NCBI GenBank assembly: GCA_024233135.1 | Contig: JACKPZ010000009.1 | Location: 110,036-174,035, forward strand | Source of the DNA: Akkermansiaceae bacterium | GTDB lineage: Bacteria; Verrucomicrobiota; Verrucomicrobiia; Verrucomicrobiales; Akkermansiaceae | Length of the DNA: 64,000 nt | Direction of reading: 5' to 3' | In this document: in pieces, positions 36,384 through 44,274 of the stretch | Numbering within the stretch: position 1 is the first letter of the stretch | How the letters are laid out: each line of letters opens with the position of its first letter | The notes under the pieces: generated by a model | Databases searched by the model: none | Told to the model about the DNA's origin: nothing | The model's input: only the letters and a program-made list of their open reading frames with translations | Program-made: the position numbers and the translations under genes

Positions 36384-37841
36384 ATGCGCACCCGCCGCCA
36401 GTTCCTCGGAGAAGCCAGTTGCGCCGCGATCGGCTCGACCTCGATCCTCTCGACGCTGCTCAACCTGACGATGGCCAACCACGCGTCCGCGCAGAACGGC
36501 CCGTCGACCGACCGCAAGGCGCTCGTCTGCGTGTTTCTATCAGGCGGATGCGACACCTTCAACCTGCTGATCCCCCGCGACTCGCCGGGCGGATATGATG
36601 AATACGCGGCGTCGCGTTCCGGCCTCGCGATTCCGCGCGGTGAACTTCTGCCGCTCGATTTCACCGATGGCCAGGGCCGTTCCTACGGGTTGCATCCATC
36701 GTGCACGGGCCTTGCCGAAATGTTCAACGGCCTCGGCGGAGACCCGGCGAAGAAACGCGCGTCGCTGGTCGCGAACGTCGGCACCTTGATCGAACCGATC
36801 CCGAACAAGCAGGCGTATCTGAATGGCTCGATCGCCCTGCCGAAGGCGTTGTTTTCGCATCGCGACCAGATCGAGCAATGGCAGACCTCGGTGCCGCAGG
36901 GAATGCAGGTGCTCAGCGGCTGGGGTGGACGCGCGGCGGACGTGATCCACTCGACCCTCAACACCGAGCAGACCGCGGGCTACTACATGCCGATGAATTT
37001 CTCGCTCGCGGGAAACTCGACGTTCCAGATCGGCCGCAGCGAAGGGCAGTTCGTCATCACCGGCGGGGGTGCTCTCTCGTTCACCGGTGCGCAGGGCCAG
37101 TCCGCGGTTCACGCGGCGAAACGCGACGCGTTGCAGGGCATCGTCGCGACTCCGGTGGAGGATCACTACGACAACCTGTTCCACCGCACGCACAGCCGCA
37201 TCACCGCCAACAGCATCGAGCGCAGCGCCGAGTTCCAGACATATTTCTCCACACCTTCCTCCGCGGTCACCAACGTCATCGCGGCCGCCGAGTTTCCGAG
37301 CGAATGGCCGTCGTCGCAATTCCAGGCCGCGGTGAAGACCATCGCCATCCGCGAGCAACTCAAGCTCCGGCGGCAGACGATCTTCATCGAATACGGCGGC
37401 TGGGACCACCACTCCGAGCTGCTCACCAACCACAGCCGCATGCTCGGACGTCTCGACGCCTGCCTGCTCGCGTTCCAGAGGGCGCTCGACGCATTGGGCC
37501 TCACCGACGACGTCATCACCTTCACCTGCTCGGACTTCGGCCGGACTCTGCGCTCGAACGGCCAGGGAACGGACCACGCATGGTCGGGAAACCAGATCGT
37601 CATGGGCGGCCCGGTCGCCGGCGGGCAGGTGCTGGGCAGTTACCCATCCCTCGTCATCGATGGCGACGACGACATCGGCCGCGGCGGACGCATCTATCCG
37701 AAAACTTCGGCCGACGAATTCTTCTGCGAGATGCTCCAGTGGTTCGGCGTCACTCCCAGCGACATGGACACGGTGCTCCCGAACATCGGCAATTTCTTCG
37801 ATCCGTCCGGCGGCGGGAAACCGTTGGGCTTCACCGTCTGA
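36384..37841 (+). CDS. DUF1501 protein, Tat-like signal
   Basis: 485 residues. The N-terminus TRRQFLGEASCAAIG is a twin-arginine-type signal (RR-x-FL) with cleavage near ASA-QN. The body has the DUF1501 hallmarks: LVCVFLSGGCDTFNLLIP, GWDHHSELL, FTCSDFGRTLRSNGQGTDHAW and GGPVAGG. The domain belongs to the alkaline-phosphatase-like superfamily, but its substrate is not known. Tat export implies that it folds before export, consistent with a metal cofactor. It is translated from the same operon as the DUF1800 gene, 30 bases downstream. Confidence 0.9.
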   Translation: MRTRRQFLGEASCAAIGSTSILSTLLNLTMANHASAQNGPSTDRKALVCVFLSGGCDTFNLLIPRDSPGGYDEYAASRSGLAIPRGELLPLDFTDGQGRSYGLHPSCTGLAEMFNGLGGDPAKKRASLVANVGTLIEPIPNKQAYLNGSIALPKALFSHRDQIEQWQTSVPQGMQVLSGWGGRAADVIHSTLNTEQTAGYYMPMNFSLAGNSTFQIGRSEGQFVITGGGALSFTGAQGQSAVHAAKRDALQGIVATPVEDHYDNLFHRTHSRITANSIERSAEFQTYFSTPSSAVTNVIAAAEFPSEWPSSQFQAAVKTIAIREQLKLRRQTIFIEYGGWDHHSELLTNHSRMLGRLDACLLAFQRALDALGLTDDVITFTCSDFGRTLRSNGQGTDHAWSGNQIVMGGPVAGGQVLGSYPSLVIDGDDDIGRGGRIYPKTSADEFFCEMLQWFGVTPSDMDTVLPNIGNFFDPSGGGKPLGFTV

Positions 37842-37854
37842 ACCAGATTCCAGA

Positions 37855-37988
37855 AATGGAAACCACGAAAGTCACAAAAAGGCACGAAAGGAAGGCGACC
37901 GGGCGGCATCGGGGCTCCAGCAAGATGAGTGGCTCTCGATTTCCAACTCTTTCCAGTTCGTGTGTTTCATGGTGTCTGTTTTCCATTA
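37855..37988. repeat. MITE-like element with long terminal inverted repeats
   Basis: About 134 bases. The left arm (37855-37893, AATGGAAACCACGAAAG then CACAAAAAGGCACGAAAGG) is largely matched in reverse complement by the right arm (37949-37988), with a few mismatches. The arms are A-rich in an otherwise GC-rich region, with a GC-rich middle. It sits between the DUF1501 and pseudopilin-like genes. CACGAAAG-rich intergenic palindromes of this kind are, as far as I know, common in Verrucomicrobia. Confidence 0.6.
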
Positions 37989-37997
37989 TAGGTTGAA

Positions 37998-38531
37998 ATG
38001 AAATCCCGCCGCCTGCTGATCCGCGCCGCCGCCACGCTCGTGGCACTGGCTGCGATCGGCCTGTGGCTCCGCTGCCATCGGGACGGGCCGGAAGCCGGAG
38101 CCAAACCACCGCAGGAGCGCTCACCGGTCCGCTCGACCACAGCGGCGGCGGTTCCGGCGCCCACGGCGGCGATTCGATTGTTAGAAGGCTATGGCGATCC
38201 GTCGACGCCGCCGCTCGACGACCTGCGCAAGCTCCACCGCGTCGCCAGCGGCTACTATTCGGTCGTCAAGGATGCGTCTCGGTTTCCGATCGGCGGCAAC
38301 GAGGACCTCGCCGCCGCGCTGCGCGGGGAGAATCCGAACCGTGAGACCTTTGTGCCTGCCGGACATCCCTTGTTTCTCGACGACGGACGCATCGGCGACC
38401 GCTGGGGCAACCCGATGATCGTGCATCCGATCGGGTGGAAACAACTGGAGTTCCGCAGCGCCGGTCCCGACCGCAAGCCGTTCACGGAAGACGACGTCGT
38501 GGTCGACGCGAAGGGAAATCCGGCCGGTTGA
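37998..38531 (+). CDS. Small membrane-anchored protein with GspG-like C-terminus
   Basis: 177 residues with one N-terminal hydrophobic helix (about 8-25) after a basic start, then a Pro/Ala-rich linker. The C-terminal part, GDRWGNPMIVHP with a final FRSAGPDRKPFTEDDVV, resembles the end of type II secretion major pseudopilins (GspG), where a Gly-Pro-Asp-Gly loop and acidic residues bind Ca. The long alpha-helical spine and the GFTLxE prepilin site are absent, so it is not a true pseudopilin. It lies downstream of DUF1800/DUF1501, separated by the MITE-like repeat. Function unknown. Confidence 0.7.
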   Translation: MKSRRLLIRAAATLVALAAIGLWLRCHRDGPEAGAKPPQERSPVRSTTAAAVPAPTAAIRLLEGYGDPSTPPLDDLRKLHRVASGYYSVVKDASRFPIGGNEDLAAALRGENPNRETFVPAGHPLFLDDGRIGDRWGNPMIVHPIGWKQLEFRSAGPDRKPFTEDDVVVDAKGNPAG

Positions 38532-38537
38532 GACCGC

Positions 38538-39542
38538 TCATCCCTTGGCCGCCGTTTCGCGAAGCCGCGCGTCGATCTCCTTCAACTCCTCCAACGGGAT
38601 CACGAAGGTTTCGGCGCGGTTGGCGCGGGCGATGTTCATGCCGAGGCAGCGGCCGTCCAGATCGAGCAAGGGGCCGCCGACCGAGTGTGAATAACAGATG
38701 ATATCTGTTTGAAGCACCTTGGGGAACCCACTGCGCCGCTTGGAGAAATCGCCGCTCATCACGTCATTGCGGCTCTGCATTTCGTCACCGAACAACTCGC
38801 CCTTCGCCGCGAGCCGGACCTCCGCCTCGAATTCCCCTCCATCACGCTCGTAGCGGATCTTCACGACGGTTCCCGCCTTGCGGTCCTTGAGCACCTCGGC
38901 GATGTCCTCGATCTTCTTCACCTTGGCCCCGGCGATCTCGATGATCACATCGCCTTTCTTCAGTCCCGCATCTTCGGCACCGCTGCCCTCCTGGACCTTG
39001 CCGATCTCGAGTTTCTTCTCCCCGGACAACGCGACACCGAGAGCGGCCCCGCCCTCGGCGGGAATCTCACGTGCGTTGGCGCTTATGATGCCGGCGAGCA
39101 CACGGCGCGAGCGGCGCGTCGTCGCTCCGTTCATGACCACCCATGTGCCCTGCGGCACGGCGCTCGTCGGCGCGTAGGTGACCGGCTCGAGTCCCTCGGC
39201 ATCCACTTTCACCAACGCGACATCCCAGACCGGGTCGATCGCGATCACCTTGGCGTCCTTGTATCGGGTGCGATCGACGGTGGCTTCGAGATCCGTGATG
39301 CCCTGGACCTCGCTGGCCTTGGTGAGGATGAGTCCGTCGCTGGAAACCACCACGCCGTAGACGAGTTCCTTGCGCCCGGAGACGAGCACGGCGCTGCATT
39401 TCTGCATCGCCGCCCGCTGGGGCTCGAACGCGGAGACCACCTCCGCCCCCGTCTTGCGGAGATTGGACGGCAGGTTTTGCTGCGCCGCGAGCGGCAGGCA
39501 GGACAAGCCGATGATGAAGAGGAGGATCCGTTCAGCGTTCAC
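38538..39542 (-). CDS. Catalytically dead trypsin-like protease with inserted PDZ domain
   Basis: 334 residues from a GTG at 39542 that overlaps the stop of the upstream protease gene by 11 bases (translational coupling); an ATG at 39605 would be an alternative. Signal peptide: ILLFIIGLSCLPLAAQ. The fold follows S1C/HtrA proteases, but the His position is replaced (LTKASEV, Ser77), Asp107 is kept (DPVWDVAL), and the Ser position is Val288 (HSVGGPLLD). A PDZ domain (about 163-240) is inserted before the Ser-containing half: VLQTD...GGPLLDLDGRCLGMN aligns with TIQSD...GGPLFDLTGRLIGIH of its neighbour. Very similar proteins with the SKRRSGFP motif occur in other PVC bacteria as I recall. It may act as a substrate-binding or regulatory partner of the active enzyme. 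Confidence 0.82.
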   Translation of the reverse strand: MNAERILLFIIGLSCLPLAAQQNLPSNLRKTGAEVVSAFEPQRAAMQKCSAVLVSGRKELVYGVVVSSDGLILTKASEVQGITDLEATVDRTRYKDAKVIAIDPVWDVALVKVDAEGLEPVTYAPTSAVPQGTWVVMNGATTRRSRRVLAGIISANAREIPAEGGAALGVALSGEKKLEIGKVQEGSGAEDAGLKKGDVIIEIAGAKVKKIEDIAEVLKDRKAGTVVKIRYERDGGEFEAEVRLAAKGELFGDEMQSRNDVMSGDFSKRRSGFPKVLQTDIICYSHSVGGPLLDLDGRCLGMNIARANRAETFVIPLEELKEIDARLRETAAKG

Positions 39543-40509
39543 CAAGATGGAAAGTAAGGGTTTTCGTTTCGCCGCCGCGATCGATCTCAAGGACCACCTC
39601 GTCATCCGCGGCCATTTCCTTGAGTTCGTCCTGCAGCTCCTTGCGGTCCTTGAAATTCTTGCCGTTGAACGAGGTGATCACATCGCCCTCCTTCACGCCC
39701 GCGTCTTCGGCCGGGGTCTTTTTGCCCACCTTCATCACCCGCAGGCCCTTCGGATGGCTTTCAGTCGCGAGCCCGAGGAAGCCGCTGCCCTTGACGGGTT
39801 TCTTGGCGAACGGGCCCTCGCCGATGAACTCGCCGTTCTTGAGCGCGTCCCAGTTTCTCGTGTACTCGGTCATCGGCACGTGGTTGTTCTCCGCCAGCGC
39901 CATCCCGACCCGCGAGTGGATGCCGATCAAGCGGCCTGTTAGGTCGAACAACGGCCCGCCCGAGTCGCCGCCGATGAGCGAGCAGTCCGATTGGATCGTC
40001 GAGTGGGCGATGCGCACGATGCGGCCGACGCGAACCACCGAGCCGCGGTCTTTGTCGAAGCCGCCCGAGTGCCCGATGGAGAACACCCAGTCGCCGAGGC
40101 GCGTCGAGGAATCGCGGTCGATCTCGACGAACGGATAGGTCCCCTCCTCCTCGATCTGGATCATCGCCGCGTCCGTCTCCGATTCCAGGCCGAGGGTCCT
40201 GGCCTTGAGTTTCTTCCCATCTTCCAGAACCACGGTGACCTCCTTGCCGACGCCGCCGCTAACGTGGGCGGCCGTGAGAACGAGCCCGTCCGGCGATACG
40301 ATCACTCCGCTGCCGGAGCCCTCGCCGATTTCGATGCAAACCGTGGCCTCGCGCGCCTGCGGCAGGGCCTCGACCAACGCCGACTGGATCACCTCCAGGT
40401 CCTTCCGCCCTTCCGGCGCGGGCAGGTCGTTCACATAGGGCCGCTCGTCGGCGCGCGCGCCCGTCGCGCAACACACGAGAATGGCGAGAAAGGTCGGAAG
40501 CAATCGCAT
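39532..40509 (-). CDS. Active HtrA/DegP-like trypsin-fold protease with C-terminal PDZ
   Basis: 325 residues with a signal peptide (LAILVCCATGARA). The catalytic triad is intact: His82 (LTAAHV), Asp113 (TDAAMI) and Ser183 (GDSGGPL). One PDZ domain (about 235-320; GLRVMKVGKKTPAEDAGVKEGD) follows. HtrA-type proteases degrade or refold misfolded envelope proteins in the periplasm. Both genes of the pair are on one transcript, and the downstream partner is inactive. The ATG at 40509 is chosen two codons after a GTG. Confidence 0.92.
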   Translation of the reverse strand: MRLLPTFLAILVCCATGARADERPYVNDLPAPEGRKDLEVIQSALVEALPQAREATVCIEIGEGSGSGVIVSPDGLVLTAAHVSGGVGKEVTVVLEDGKKLKARTLGLESETDAAMIQIEEEGTYPFVEIDRDSSTRLGDWVFSIGHSGGFDKDRGSVVRVGRIVRIAHSTIQSDCSLIGGDSGGPLFDLTGRLIGIHSRVGMALAENNHVPMTEYTRNWDALKNGEFIGEGPFAKKPVKGSGFLGLATESHPKGLRVMKVGKKTPAEDAGVKEGDVITSFNGKNFKDRKELQDELKEMAADDEVVLEIDRGGETKTLTFHLGER

Positions 40510-40564
40510 GGTCACGGATTTCTAGCGCCACCGTAGCCGATTTTGTGCCTCCGACAACCCGTCG

Positions 40565-41167
40565 CTACCCGAGGCGGCGGAAAATTCCGATCCACTCGCG
40601 ACCTTCGCGGCTGGGATAAGCGCGCGTCGGCACCCAACCGTCCACCAGCTCGAACCAAGGCCCGAACCTCGTTTCCAACTCCTCCACCGTGCTCATGAAC
40701 GGCGGACCTTCGTCCTCGTCACCGGAGTCGTTCGGGTTGAGATAGAAAACCCCGGCGAAAATCGCGCCCGGCGGCAGCACGGCGGCCGCGGACTCGGCAT
40801 AGCGGTCGCGCAGGCCCGGGTCGATCGCGCAAAAGCACGTGTGTTCCCACATCGCCGCGAAGGTCCGGCCGTCCGCCCATTCCGGATCGAGGAAATCACC
40901 GGCTTCGAACTGGAGGTGGCCGGCGGTCGTGAGTTTCCCCGCCCGCTCCACGGCGCTCGGCGCGAGGTCGAGCCCCACGGCCGGAATGTTCTCCTCGCCG
41001 ATGCGCCGCACATCGTGCCCGAGGCCGCAGCCGGGCACCAGCACCGGACCGCCGTTCCAGAGCTCCGCTCCCATACGTTCAAGCAATTCGTCCAGTGGAG
41101 GCGCCGAGGCACCTTTTTCCCACGGCGTTTCCCCGTCCCGGTAACATTGCTCCCAATCGCGGCTCAT
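40565..41167 (-). CDS. TPMT-family SAM-dependent methyltransferase
   Basis: 200 residues. The N-terminal CYRDGETPWEKG motif, the Rossmann motif I VLVPGCGLGHDV, the acidic VGLDLAPSAVE segment and the AMWEHTCFCAI block are typical of thiopurine S-methyltransferase-like enzymes, which methylate small thiols, selenium or tellurium compounds, or thiocyanate and halides. The ATG at 41167 overlaps the TetR gene stop (ATGA), so it is translationally coupled to that regulator. The substrate is unknown; detoxification of a reactive thiol or metalloid would fit a TetR-controlled methyltransferase. Confidence 0.85.
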   Translation of the reverse strand: MSRDWEQCYRDGETPWEKGASAPPLDELLERMGAELWNGGPVLVPGCGLGHDVRRIGEENIPAVGLDLAPSAVERAGKLTTAGHLQFEAGDFLDPEWADGRTFAAMWEHTCFCAIDPGLRDRYAESAAAVLPPGAIFAGVFYLNPNDSGDEDEGPPFMSTVEELETRFGPWFELVDGWVPTRAYPSREGREWIGIFRRLG

Positions 41168-41763
41168 ACTTGTCTCAGGGTTTCCAAATACGCTTCCACC
41201 GCGCCTTCCGCCTGCCGCCGCGGAACATCGGAGTCCCCGCAGCGGAACGTGACGCTGAAACCGGCGAGCATCGCCAGCAACATCGCCGCCTCCGAGGCTG
41301 GGCGGATGGACCCATGAATCCAGCCGTCGGATTTCCCCCGCTCGATGGCCGACGCAACCGAAGCCCGGAACAACTCGAAACAGCGCCCGAACGCATCCGC
41401 CAGAACCTGGTCCGAGGCGGAGGTCTCGGCGGCCATCGCCACCAAAACGGCCAGCGGATCCTCGCCGTCCAAAACCGGTATCCGCTCGCGACACCACGAG
41501 CGCAGCCCGTCGAGAGAGGAAACACCGTCCAGATCCGCCAGCCAGCGCTCCCGCAAGCGCGGGATCAACTCGTCGTCGATCCAGCCGAGAACCAGCGAAC
41601 GCTTGTCCGGGAAGTGATGAAACAAGGCCCCCTTCGTCAGCCCCGCCCGCGCGACGATCGCTCCCAAGCCGCTGCCGGCGTGGCCGCCGCGCGCGAACTC
41701 CGCGCCCGCCGCCTCAAGGATCGCCCTCCGCGTCACATCAGGCTGCTTCCGGCTCTGCTTCAT
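41164..41763 (-). CDS. TetR-family transcriptional regulator
   Basis: 199 residues. The N-terminal DNA-binding domain has the TetR pattern RRAILEAAGAEFARGG, GLGAIVARAGLTKGALFHHFPDK (helix-turn-helix about 26-50). The C-terminal half is the helical ligand-binding domain. It overlaps the methyltransferase gene by 4 bases and probably represses this two-gene operon, responding to a small molecule. An imperfect palindrome at 41771-41793 (ATACGG...GCGGTAT) directly upstream of the start could be its operator, but it is weak. Confidence 0.88.
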   Translation of the reverse strand: MKQSRKQPDVTRRAILEAAGAEFARGGHAGSGLGAIVARAGLTKGALFHHFPDKRSLVLGWIDDELIPRLRERWLADLDGVSSLDGLRSWCRERIPVLDGEDPLAVLVAMAAETSASDQVLADAFGRCFELFRASVASAIERGKSDGWIHGSIRPASEAAMLLAMLAGFSVTFRCGDSDVPRRQAEGAVEAYLETLRQV

Positions 41764-42135
41764 CTGCCCGATACGGTTCCAACCGGGCGGTATCATGGCA
41801 AGCAAGAAGCGTGCGTCGGACGCCCTCTTGTGGAGTGCGGTGGGAAGCGATCGCGCCACACCGCTTTCCGGGGTGCGGGCGGAGCCACCCAAAGAGCGCC
41901 GTCCCAGCCGGCGCACTCCGACACTTCCGCCGCGCATGCGCCGCCCCATCCAATCACGATTATCTTGTTAGCAAAAACTTCATGCGGCCGCATCAATGGT
42001 TTGCCAGCGAATTCTCCAGTCACCCTTTCGAAGTGGAAGGCCTGATGCGTGCCGAGCGAACTTTGTTAGATCCAGCATTGTGCCGCCTTGTGATTTGAGG
42101 CAGACTTTCCGCGTTCACCTGAAATCCGGACATCG
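41764..42135. other. Intergenic region without a gene
   Basis: 372 bases between the TetR gene (-) and the DUF3465 gene (+). Both promoters must lie here. Apart from the weak palindrome at 41771-41793 no structure is seen; short frames on both strands look random. Confidence 0.35.
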
Positions 42136-42597
42136 ATGCGCATCCACTTGATTTCCGTTGCCGTCGCGTTGCTGCTGCCGACCGGCGTTTCCCCTGCGGT
42201 CGCGGCCGGTCATTCCTCCGCCCACGGCGTTTCCGAGGTGACGCCCGCGAAGGCGCTGGGGAAGCGGGACCGGAAGCTGCGATGGGCCTTCCGAAATCAT
42301 GTGAGCGAGATCCAGGTGACCTGCAAAGGTGTGGTCGTGGCGAAGCTCCCGGACGACGTGTTCGACATCCGGCACCAGCGTTTCCTGATCGAACTGAAGT
42401 CCGGTCAGACGCTGCTCATCGTCCACAACATCGATCTGGTGAAACGTGTGAAGCCGCTGCGGGTTCGTGACGAGGTCACCGTCCGCGGCGAGTACATCTG
42501 GAACGAAAAAGGCGGCCTCATCCACTACACCCATCGCGATCCGACGGGAGTGCACCGGACCGGTTGGATCAAGCACCGCGGAAAGGTGTATCGATAG
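42136..42597 (+). CDS. DUF3465 secreted protein
   Basis: 153 residues with a signal peptide (ALLLPTGVSPAVA). The C-terminal part has the DUF3465 pattern: DIRHQRFLIELKSGQTLLI, VHNIDLVKRV, then EYIWNEKGGLIHYTHRDP. The family is small, exported and of unknown function; the beta-strand-rich core suggests an OB-like fold. It is convergent with the 66-residue membrane-protein gene, 15 bases away. Confidence 0.85.
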   Translation: MRIHLISVAVALLLPTGVSPAVAAGHSSAHGVSEVTPAKALGKRDRKLRWAFRNHVSEIQVTCKGVVVAKLPDDVFDIRHQRFLIELKSGQTLLIVHNIDLVKRVKPLRVRDEVTVRGEYIWNEKGGLIHYTHRDPTGVHRTGWIKHRGKVYR

Positions 42598-42612
42598 CGG
42601 CCCGGTCCCGCC

Positions 42613-42813
42613 TCAGATCTCCACCTGGTCGTCGGCCGGTTGGAGTGGTTTTCCGCCGAGCCACGGGATGGCGCCGATGAACCAGACGATCATGCCGGCG
42701 AGCATGACGGTCTTGTTGGTGGGCACGTCGATGGCGCCGGTGAGGACAAGGATGGGGCCGGCGGCGGTAAGAAGGAGACCGCCCGATGCGATGGCTTTGA
42801 AAACGGAGTTCAT
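42613..42813 (-). CDS. Small two-helix membrane protein downstream of the NCS1 gene
   Basis: 66 residues with two hydrophobic segments (SGGLLLTAAGPILVLTGAI and VMLAGMIVWFIGAI) joined by a short hydrophilic turn, and an acidic tail. Its ATG is 3 bases after the NCS1 gene stop, so it is co-translated and may be a small partner of the permease. The family is not recognised. Confidence 0.65.
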   Translation of the reverse strand: MNSVFKAIASGGLLLTAAGPILVLTGAIDVPTNKTVMLAGMIVWFIGAIPWLGGKPLQPADDQVEI

Positions 42814-42816
42814 GGG

Positions 42817-44202
42817 TCAGGCTTTCTTTTGGGTGAGCTTGCTGAGGACGAGGTAGAGCAGACCGCAGGCGATCCAGCAAGGGATCACGAGATAGGCGGG
42901 AAAGTCGCCGAAGGTCTTGTTGGTGAAGACAAGGAACAGGCCGAAACCGACGGGAAGCAGCCATGCGATGAGCACGGCGGGATGAAACGCCGTGCCGGAG
43001 GCACTCGCGTATTCCTCGCGCAGTCCGAGTTTCTTCATCAACCAGAAATCAACGAAGATGACCGCGCCCATCGGTCCGAGCACGGTGCCGTACAGACCGA
43101 CGAAGTTGAGCAGTTGGCCTGATAGATTGGGGAAGGCACCAGCCAGGGTGGCGACGATGCCGGCGACGAGCGTCATGACGACCCGTTTCGAGCCGGGGAG
43201 GATCCCTTGAAACGCGAGACCGGCGCGATAGATCGTGGGGTTCGCGGTGGTCCAGCCGGCGATGATCACGCAGACGATGCCCGTCCAGCCGATGGCGCGC
43301 CATGCGAGCATGCCCGGGTTTGCGGTGGGATCCTGGTGGAGCTTGATCTGGGCGGCGAGCAGCAGCGCGGCGCAGATCCACGCGACGTAGTGGCCGAGGA
43401 ACATGCCGATGGCCGGAGCCCAGCCGGACGACTTGTCGCGGGCGAAACGGAAGATCGAAAGGTCCGCCATGCCGAAGTGCATCGCGCCGTTGCAGAGCCA
43501 GCCGAAGATGACGATTTTCCAGAACCCGAACTCCTGCACGCCGTTCTTCTCCTGGATGAAGCGGACGGCGTCGTCCCAGGTGAAGGGCGTGCCGGATTTC
43601 ATCTGCGCGTAGGAAACGAGTCCGCAGGCGGCGAAGACGACGATCATCCACGGCGCGGCGATGTTGGCGACGCGCGCCACCATTTCATACCCCTTGCAGG
43701 CGATGGCGGCGATGATCGCGCCGACGATGAGGACGATGAGGGTGAACTGCGGCGAGCCGAGTCCGAAGGTGGCTTCCGGCACCTCGAACGCGACGTTGAA
43801 CGGCACACCGACCGCGGAGGCGGAGACGGTGACCATGGCGCCGGCCAGGAAACAGAAGAGGATGCCGTTGACGAAGTTGTAGAGCTTCACCGCGCCGCCG
43901 CCGGCGATCCGCTCGAGCTGATAGTAAAGCGTCAGCCGTTTGCGCATCGCGATGGGCGTGACGAGGAAACGCCATGTCAGGGTGGCGAGCAGGTTTCCCA
44001 ACAACAGACCAATGATCAGGTCCTGGATGCTCGCGCCCGCCGCGAGGAACAGCGGACCGATCATGAACTCGGTGCCCGCGGTGTGCTCGCCGGCATACAT
44101 GCCCCAGAATTTCCCCGGGCCCTTGAGCGCGGAGTTGGGGACGGGCCGCCGCTCGAACTCTTCGTTGGCGGCGTGGGTTTCGGATGATTGGGTTTCGGAC
44201 AT
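42817..44202 (-). CDS. NCS1-family nucleobase/cation-type permease
   Basis: 461 residues, about 12 predicted membrane helices. Overall pattern and motifs such as FVGLYGTVLGPMGAVIFVDFWL fit the purine/cytosine permease (NCS1) family, which imports nucleobases, hydantoins or thiamine precursors with Na+ or H+. The exact substrate cannot be read from the sequence. Its place directly behind the rhamnose symporter gene is unexpected: it could carry a related metabolite or simply share the promoter. The start ATG at 44202 is chosen because the residues before it are not typical. Confidence 0.78.
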   Translation of the reverse strand: MSETQSSETHAANEEFERRPVPNSALKGPGKFWGMYAGEHTAGTEFMIGPLFLAAGASIQDLIIGLLLGNLLATLTWRFLVTPIAMRKRLTLYYQLERIAGGGAVKLYNFVNGILFCFLAGAMVTVSASAVGVPFNVAFEVPEATFGLGSPQFTLIVLIVGAIIAAIACKGYEMVARVANIAAPWMIVVFAACGLVSYAQMKSGTPFTWDDAVRFIQEKNGVQEFGFWKIVIFGWLCNGAMHFGMADLSIFRFARDKSSGWAPAIGMFLGHYVAWICAALLLAAQIKLHQDPTANPGMLAWRAIGWTGIVCVIIAGWTTANPTIYRAGLAFQGILPGSKRVVMTLVAGIVATLAGAFPNLSGQLLNFVGLYGTVLGPMGAVIFVDFWLMKKLGLREEYASASGTAFHPAVLIAWLLPVGFGLFLVFTNKTFGDFPAYLVIPCWIACGLLYLVLSKLTQKKA

Positions 44203-44274
44203 GGGTTGGATGATCGCGGATTGTGCCCAACCCGCGTCATCCGCCAAGCCCGCAATCGAGGTATCGCGGGAATC

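Noticed and set aside
30000..38200. Rare TTA and CTA leucine codons in recurring LLE and DLT contexts
   Set aside because: The hexamer TGTTAG does not exceed its expected count for this base composition, so I take it as codon-pair bias rather than a signal.
41771..41793. ATACGG...GCGGTAT palindrome as TetR operator
   Set aside because: Only the outer four bases and scattered inner ones match; too imperfect to call with confidence.
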